A DNA stretch of 8,572 nt from Pyrodictiaceae archaeon (lineage in GTDB: Archaea; Thermoproteota; Thermoprotei_A; Sulfolobales; Pyrodictiaceae), in the NCBI GenBank assembly GCA_027033675.1, contig JALVKZ010000234.1:1-8572 (forward strand). Direction: 5' to 3'. Within the stretch, counting starts at the first letter, position 1. Each line of letters starts with the position of its first letter. The position numbers were made by a program, and so were the translations under genes. Positions 4,378 through 8,572 of this stretch are shown in pieces. The notes under the pieces are model-generated. The model was not told where the DNA came from and did not search any database. It saw nothing but the letters and a program-made list of their open reading frames with translations.

Positions 4378-7350
4378 ATTGCTTCGTCACCTGTTATTAG
4401 AAAAGGACCCATTAATGAGTACGCAAAATACCTCTTTGAAGTAGCGCAGAAATGGCAAAAAGCCTGGAGAGAAGCAAGGATATTTGAAGCAGACGTAGAT
4501 GAGACGAGGCCCAAGTTCTTCCTAACAGCAGCCTTCCCATACCCTAATAGCCCGCTACACCTTGGACATGGAAGAACATATACCATAACTGATACGTACG
4601 CCCGCTATCTAAGAATGAAGGGATACAATGTGTTATTCCCGATGGGGTTCCATTACACTGGCACACCAATCCTGACAATGGCTGAGCAGATAGCTACCGG
4701 TGACCAGGAGCTAATAGACCTCATGATAAATGTTTATGATGTACCACCGGAGGATATAGGGAAGCTCAAAGACCCATTATCGCTTGCCAGATACTTCCAT
4801 AATGACGCAAAAACAGCTATGACCGAGATGGGCTACAGTATCGATTGGCGAAGAGAGTTCACCACAATAGACCCCGAGTTTAAGCGCTTCATTATCTGGC
4901 AGTTCACGAAGCTTAGGGAAAAAGGCTTACTAACCAAGGGCACCCATCCTGTCGGATGGTGCCCACGACACAATATGCCTGTCGGGATGCATGATACTAA
5001 GGGCGATGTTGAGCCAGAAATAGGGGAGTTCACCTTAATACTATTCCAGCTAGATGACTCAAGTTACCTACCTGCCGCAACATTACGCCCAGAGACGGTC
5101 TTTGGAGTCACTAATATATGGGTAAACCCAAAGGCAGAGTACATCTTTGTTGAGATAGATGACAAGAAATACGTTGTGAGCAAACGTGCAGCTTTCAAGC
5201 TAAGGTTCCAGAGAGATAGCATAAAGGAAGGCAAGACCATTAAGGGAAGCGAGTTAGTAGGAAAGCAAGTAGTTAATCCTGCAACGGGCGAAAAGGTACC
5301 AGTACTTCCAGCAGAATTTGTTGACCCAGACACGGCTACGGGTGTTGTAATGAGTGTACCTGCTCATGCACCTTACGACTACGTAGCTCTTAAGGAGTTA
5401 CTTGAGAAGAATAAAGAATTGCTAGAAAAACTTGGAATAGACTCAACAAGGCTTTCACCAATTCCCCTCATACGTGTCCCGGGTTATAGCGAGATACCCG
5501 CAAAAGACATTGTTGAGAAGATGGGAGTAAAGAGCCAGCTCGATAGAAGGCTCTTGGACGAGGCAACTAAGAAGCTCTATAGCGATGAATTCAACAAAGG
5601 TGTTATGAGGGAAGACATAGTAACTAGAGTGTACAGGAATGTACCTGGACAATATAGGAGGTTTATAGTGGCAGCGATAAAGTCGTGGATAGCTGGCCGC
5701 TCTGTGAGAGAGGCAAGGGATGCTACAACTAGCTGGTTAAATGCACTCGGCTACGCGGATAAGATGTACGAGATACTTAATAAGCCTGTCTATTGTCGCT
5801 GTGGGACAGAGATAGTAGTAAAGGTGCTAAGGGATCAATGGTTCATAAATTATGGTGATAAGGAGTGGAAGGCAAGGGTTCTGGAGCTACTAGGTGGTAT
5901 GAGGATCGTTCCAGAGATAATGAGGGAGGAATTCATCAAGGTAATTGATTGGCTGCATGAACGTGCAGCGGCTCGTACAAGGGGTCTCGGTACGGAGCTA
6001 CCCTGGGCTAAGGGATGGATAATAGAGAGTTTAAGCGATTCAACAATATACATGGCGTTTTACACCGTCATACATAAAATAAGGGCCTATGGCCTCAAGC
6101 CCGAGCAGCTAACAATAGAGTTCTGGGACTACGTGCTCCTAGGTAGAGGCGATCCAAGGAAAGTATCAAAGGAGACTGGTATACCGCTAGGGATCCTCGA
6201 AGAGTTGCGCAGAGAATTTGATTACTGGTATCCACTAGACTCGAGACATAGTGGTCGCGACCTAGTACCCAATCACCTAACATTCTTCCTATTCAATCAC
6301 GCAGCCATATTTCCGAAGGAGAAGTGGCCCCGGCAAATAGTAGTAAATGGCTTCGTACTACTAGAAGGGAAGAAAATGAGCAAGAGCCTACGAAACATAG
6401 TGCCGTTAAGAAGGGCGCTAAGAGTATATGGTGTTGATACTGTTAGGGCAACTCTCCTAGCAGCTGCAGAGATACTACAAGACGCCAACTTTACAGAGGA
6501 TCTAGCAAAGAGTGTAATGTCGCAGCTAAGGAAAATAGAGGATATAGTGGCTAAAACACAGGAAGCTGATACCGAGACAAAGCTCATAGATAGATGGTTA
6601 CTGAGTAGGTTACAACACCATATAGTCCACGTTAGTGACTCTTTCAATGAGTTAAGAATTAGGGCTGCAACCATAAGAGTGCTATACGAGATGGAGAACG
6701 ATGCTGAGAAGTATCTCGAGGTACGTAAGCACCCAGGGCCTGCGCTCAGAGAATACGTGTCTGCGTGGATAAAGATGTTAGCCCCAATAGCACCTCACTT
6801 AGCCGAGGAGCTCTGGCACAAATTAGGCAATAAGACCTTTGTCTCGACAGAGCACTGGCCTGTAGCGGATAAGTCCAGGATAGATGATACTGCGGAACTC
6901 ATCGTCACGTATATTGACAAAGTGATAGATGATATAAAGTCGATACTACGAATATATAAAGGCATAGCGTCTAGGGCATTGATTATAACAGCTAGGCCAA
7001 GTGACTGGGTGTACGCGTCAATAACTGCTTCAATGATCTTAGAGAGGAGGCAGCTTCGTGATATAATACGTGAACTAATAGCTAAGGGAGTACCTGGCGC
7101 AATGGCAGCTAAACTGGCGAAGAAGCTCTATGAACACCTAAGAGGGTTGGATGAAGAAGCGCTGAGGAGGATAGCATCGGTTAAAGAGTTCGATGAGAAG
7201 AAGATCCTTGAGGAATTCAAGGAATATGTGGCAAGAAAGACTGGTATCAACAAGATAGAAATCGTTACTGTTGATGAGGCACCGCTGAGTGCCCCCCGTC
7301 AAAAGGTGGAAGCGGCAATACCATCACGCCCGGCCATTGTCATAGAATAA
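4378..7350 (+). CDS. leuS: Leucyl-tRNA synthetase, archaeal type, with non-canonical start
   Basis: This class I synthetase charges tRNA-Leu with leucine in the cytoplasm. Numbered from ATT 4378 (990 aa): the HLGH motif (HIGH class) is at 61-64 and the KMSKS loop at 666-670. The inserted editing domain carries TLRPETVFG from 235 and the conserved Asp of HAPYD at 334. The anticodon-binding and C-terminal regions run to a typical archaeal ending. The first ATG in frame is at 4615, after HLGH, so it cannot be the real start. Upstream homology (EVAQKWQKAWREARIFEA) reaches close to 4381, but no ATG, GTG or TTG occurs in frame back to the TGA at 4351. I chose ATT 4378 because GGTGG lies six bases before it. 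Alternatives are ATT at 4393 or 4408, a +1 shift from ATG 4350 or GTG 4368, TGA readthrough, or a sequence error. Function is certain; the start is not. Confidence 0.93.
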   Translation: MASSPVIRKGPINEYAKYLFEVAQKWQKAWREARIFEADVDETRPKFFLTAAFPYPNSPLHLGHGRTYTITDTYARYLRMKGYNVLFPMGFHYTGTPILTMAEQIATGDQELIDLMINVYDVPPEDIGKLKDPLSLARYFHNDAKTAMTEMGYSIDWRREFTTIDPEFKRFIIWQFTKLREKGLLTKGTHPVGWCPRHNMPVGMHDTKGDVEPEIGEFTLILFQLDDSSYLPAATLRPETVFGVTNIWVNPKAEYIFVEIDDKKYVVSKRAAFKLRFQRDSIKEGKTIKGSELVGKQVVNPATGEKVPVLPAEFVDPDTATGVVMSVPAHAPYDYVALKELLEKNKELLEKLGIDSTRLSPIPLIRVPGYSEIPAKDIVEKMGVKSQLDRRLLDEATKKLYSDEFNKGVMREDIVTRVYRNVPGQYRRFIVAAIKSWIAGRSVREARDATTSWLNALGYADKMYEILNKPVYCRCGTEIVVKVLRDQWFINYGDKEWKARVLELLGGMRIVPEIMREEFIKVIDWLHERAAARTRGLGTELPWAKGWIIESLSDSTIYMAFYTVIHKIRAYGLKPEQLTIEFWDYVLLGRGDPRKVSKETGIPLGILEELRREFDYWYPLDSRHSGRDLVPNHLTFFLFNHAAIFPKEKWPRQIVVNGFVLLEGKKMSKSLRNIVPLRRALRVYGVDTVRATLLAAAEILQDANFTEDLAKSVMSQLRKIEDIVAKTQEADTETKLIDRWLLSRLQHHIVHVSDSFNELRIRAATIRVLYEMENDAEKYLEVRKHPGPALREYVSAWIKMLAPIAPHLAEELWHKLGNKTFVSTEHWPVADKSRIDDTAELIVTYIDKVIDDIKSILRIYKGIASRALIITARPSDWVYASITASMILERRQLRDIIRELIAKGVPGAMAAKLAKKLYEHLRGLDEEALRRIASVKEFDEKKILEEFKEYVARKTGINKIEIVTVDEAPLSAPRQKVEAAIPSRPAIVIE

Positions 7351-7980
7351 TTATAGCTCATGAATCCATACCTTCTTGTTCTTCATGTCCACATGTATGC
7401 AGCCTTTTTCTGATAAGCTAGCTACAATCTCCCGGGCCTTCGCCTTCTTTATTCCTAATTCCATTGATAAGGTCTCTATGGCCTCTCTAAGTAATATCTC
7501 GCTTGTTCCAAAGTATTTCTTAAGGACTTTAAGAGCTTCTACATCTTTACAGGGGCTAGGGGCTTTCATGATATCATAGTTATTGTCCACTCTTATGTAT
7601 TCTCTTAGAATATTATTACCTAGATGGATTAACAAAAGATATATATCTTTAGAGGCTTTTTTAATGTCTACTTTCTCTAATCCACAGCTTTTATAATTCC
7701 TTATAATAGTGCCCGCTGCTAGTATGAGTTTTTCTGTGCATTTCCCCTGGCACCATAATAGCGCATAGTTATTCTCATTGTTGCATTCCTGGCAGTTCTT
7801 GGTGATTCCCTTGCTTATTACTCTTGAAGCAATTCCTCTTAACACATCATAAACACAGATAGTAAGGTCTGTGGAAACACTAGCTGCGTACTTAGTGAGG
7901 GCTAGTGCTACTCGCTGCGGAGCCCTAGGCATGTATAGTCTATGCCTCTTATCTAGAAGCGAGAGAATTAGAGGCTTCAT
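7351..7980 (-). CDS. Hypothetical protein with Cys cluster and winged-helix-like C-terminus
   Basis: This is 209 aa from the ATG at 7978-7980. The frame extends to an ATG at 8064, but I prefer the inner start. GGGGA lies five bases before it. The 28 extra residues use CGA/CGC/CGG arginine codons unlike the rest of the gene. The TATA-like patch near 8080 would start transcription inside the longer frame. A helical N-terminus is followed by a possible zinc site, C63-x2-C66-x10-C77-x3-C81, then a helical middle. The last 60 residues (LREAIETLSMELGIKKAKAREIVASLSEKGCIHVD and after) look like a winged helix-turn-helix. The middle is richer in A/T than its neighbours. It could be a DNA-binding or replication-linked protein, but I do not recognise the family. 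Its stop codon directly abuts the LeuRS stop codon on the other strand. Confidence 0.68.
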   Translation of the reverse strand: MKPLILSLLDKRHRLYMPRAPQRVALALTKYAASVSTDLTICVYDVLRGIASRVISKGITKNCQECNNENNYALLWCQGKCTEKLILAAGTIIRNYKSCGLEKVDIKKASKDIYLLLIHLGNNILREYIRVDNNYDIMKAPSPCKDVEALKVLKKYFGTSEILLREAIETLSMELGIKKAKAREIVASLSEKGCIHVDMKNKKVWIHEL

Positions 7981-8126
7981 CCCTATCCCCGTTCCATGAT
8001 CGTGCTTAGGCCGGGATCGGCGTAGCTCAGCTTCCTCACCACTCGGCGTTCGTTCCCTCGTCATATCCCAGCCAAATAAATAATCAAGTACTGGTATGGC
8101 TTCATAAATTCAGCGCGAGGCACTAG

Positions 8127-8133
8127 TTTAAAA
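8127..8133 (+). promoter_or_regulatory. TATA-like box for the plus-strand sRNA
   Basis: TTTAAAA lies in a non-coding stretch, centred about 24 bases before the box C motif at 8154. That is the spacing expected between an archaeal TATA box and a transcript start at or next to box C. Confidence 0.5.
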
Positions 8134-8137
8134 GCAA

Positions 8138-8198
8138 CGCTGCTCCGGTTATCGTGATGAGCAAGAGGGTCACTGATTCATCGAGCAATGGAGCAGCG
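8138..8198 (+). repeat. 9-bp perfect inverted repeat around the sRNA 5' half
   Basis: CGCTGCTCC (8138-8146) and GGAGCAGCG (8190-8198) are exact reverse complements with a 43-base loop. The right arm overlaps box C' (8196-8202). The stem would therefore compete with the C'/D' fold if the left arm is transcribed. Confidence 0.5.
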
Positions 8199-8228
8199 AT
8201 GAGTGCCGGATAACGCTGATATAAATCC
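8147..8228 (+). ncRNA. Candidate C/D box guide sRNA (plus strand)
   Basis: The boxes are box C GUGAUGA (8154-8160, perfect), a 12-nt guide (8161-8172) and D' CUGA (8173-8176, perfect). They are followed by a 19-nt spacer, C' GCGAUGA (8196-8202), a 13-nt guide (8203-8215) and D CUGA (8216-8219, perfect). Flanks UUAU (8149-8152) and AUAA (8221-8224) can close a terminal stem beside the kink-turn, extended by GG/CC. The D'-C' spacer is longer than the usual few bases; the guide lengths are canonical. C' is identical to that of the other candidate at 508-578. A TATA-like box lies at 8127. By the box+5 rule the targets would contain UGACCCUCUUGC (D') and CGUUAUCCGGCAC (D). I could not identify them. 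The expected role is 2'-O-methylation guidance with L7Ae, Nop5 and fibrillarin. Confidence 0.65.
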
Positions 8229-8280
8229 TAGGTGTACCTCATACATGGTTTTTGTACTATACACTTTTAATTAGCCATAG

Positions 8281-8288
8281 TTTTTATG
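8281..8288 (+). promoter_or_regulatory. TATA-like box upstream of the metallophosphoesterase
   Basis: TTTTTATG predicts a transcript start near 8310, and a second A/T box (CTTTTAATTA, 8264-8273) predicts one near 8293. Either gives a leader of about 100 nt or more, which is long for a crenarchaeon. Confidence 0.3.
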
Positions 8289-8300
8289 CTGTTTCAGAAT

Positions 8301-8366
8301 GGAGGCCTCGTAACAGCTCCGTAGGGAGCAGGATGAGCGAGGCCGGGACGTATTCACCGCGCCTCC
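8301..8366 (+). other. Structured segment, possible 5' leader RNA
   Basis: GGCCTCG (8304-8310) and CGAGGCC (8338-8344) form a 7-bp stem. It encloses a second 5-bp stem GCTCC/GGAGC (8316-8320 with 8325-8329) capped by GTAG, with asymmetric internal loops of 5 and 8 bases. An alternative pairing GGAGGC (8301-8306) with GCCTCC (8361-8366) shares bases with the first stem, so the two are mutually exclusive. A pyrimidine run ending in TTTT follows (8361-8381). No tRNA, C/D or H/ACA signature fits. It may be part of the metallophosphoesterase leader or a separate small RNA. Confidence 0.4.
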
Positions 8367-8414
8367 TATCCTCCCCGTTTTCATTGAACGATGGAAGAGG
8401 GATGGTGGGCTCTA

Positions 8415-8572
8415 GTGCTGACAATAATGGCTACGTCGGACGTTCATAGTCCAAGGTTCTTGTTGCATTACATGAGTGCTCTAAGCAAGCATCGCAATGA
8501 ATGTAATAAAGTTGAACTTGTGCTTTGGGCGGGGGATATGGTTGAGAAAGGCAATGTTAGTGCCCTTAGGAG
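8415..8572 (+). CDS. Metallophosphoesterase, 3' end outside the window
   Basis: Only the first 52 codons are visible. From the GTG at 8415 the product begins MLTIMATSDVHSPRFLLHYM, placing the metal-binding D9-x-H11 right after the first strand. The second metal motif GDMVEKGN is at 40-47. Together DxH and GDxxxxG are the first two motifs of calcineurin-like metallophosphoesterases, which use two metal ions to cleave phosphoesters. Substrates vary widely and cannot be told from this part. I chose the GTG because GGTGGG (8404-8409) lies five bases before it and it puts the first strand at the N-terminus. Other in-frame starts are ATG 8391 (adds MEEGWWAL) and ATG 8427; a TGA at 8385 closes the frame. 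The third (GNHE-like) motif would lie beyond the edge. Confidence 0.8.
   Translation, partial: MLTIMATSDVHSPRFLLHYMSALSKHRNECNKVELVLWAGDMVEKGNVSALR

Noticed and set aside
4615..7350. LeuRS starting at the first ATG (4615)
   Set aside because: This start would remove HLGH and the preceding conserved N-terminal helix, leaving an inactive enzyme. The homologous sequence clearly continues upstream in frame.
7351..8064. Longer start (ATG 8064) for the Cys-cluster protein
   Set aside because: The added 28 residues differ in codon use, lie next to a TATA-like patch that would start transcription inside them, and a better ribosome binding site precedes ATG 7980. It is not excluded.
8203..8220. Similarity of the D guide region to the GGAUAAC...CUGAU segment of 23S rRNA
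   Set aside because: The match is in the sense orientation, so it cannot base-pair with that rRNA site as a guide. It is probably coincidence.
8301..8366. tRNA or H/ACA RNA reading of the structured segment
   Set aside because: There is no T-loop GTTC-type motif or cloverleaf arms, no ACA box at the expected distance, and the upper stem is too short for an H/ACA hairpin.
8331..8390. A third C/D box RNA starting at AGGATGA (8330-8336)
   Set aside because: Box C would be off consensus, and only TTGA occurs where box D would be expected. The guide spacing does not fit.
8252..8449. 65-codon plus-strand ORF before the metallophosphoesterase
   Set aside because: It runs through the inverted repeats, overlaps the DxH-coding start of the metallophosphoesterase in another frame, and has low-complexity Ser/Gly-rich composition.
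1..8572. CRISPR array, insertion sequence or toxin-antitoxin pair
   Set aside because: I found no spaced direct repeats, transposase-like frame or terminal inverted repeats, and no recognisable toxin or antitoxin.

Overview
The window looks like a chromosomal segment of a hyperthermophilic crenarchaeon, probably of the Desulfurococcales or a relative. The evidence is an archaeal-type leucyl-tRNA synthetase, an archaeal NMD3-like protein, an archaeal 6-phospho-3-hexuloisomerase, frequent AGA/AGG arginine codons, GTG/TTG starts, short TATA-box leaders and two candidate C/D box guide RNAs. The species cannot be named from the sequence alone.

Layout. A minus-strand gene of unknown function runs off the left edge (1-383). 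The gap 384-645 holds a candidate C/D box sRNA on the minus strand, and a TATA-like element that could fire both ways. A plus-strand cluster follows: the NMD3-like ribosome-biogenesis protein (646-1377), a small helical protein (1395-1715), an unknown protein with an acidic tail (1777-2208) and a tandem zinc-module protein (2177-2557) that overlaps it. Next are two minus-strand genes: a radical SAM protein (2540-3508) and, upstream of it, the hexuloisomerase (3563-4165). The leucyl-tRNA synthetase occupies 4378-7350 on the plus strand. It meets, with no gap, a minus-strand unknown protein with a Cys cluster and a winged-helix-like end (7351-7980). The gap of about 430 bases before the last gene carries a second C/D box sRNA candidate (8147-8228) and a structured leader. 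A metallophosphoesterase starts near 8415 and runs off the right edge.

Themes. Much of the window concerns RNA and translation: large-subunit biogenesis (NMD3), tRNA charging (LeuRS) and two probable 2'-O-methylation guide RNAs. The hexuloisomerase belongs to the route by which many archaea make ribulose 5-phosphate.

The most striking anomaly is the start of LeuRS. Its reading frame, including the HLGH active-site motif, extends 79 codons upstream of the first ATG but contains no ATG, GTG or TTG before an in-frame TGA. The gene therefore uses a non-standard start, uses a recoding event, or carries an indel in this sequence. A TATA box, an 18-codon leader ORF and an ATGA stop/start overlap sit just upstream.
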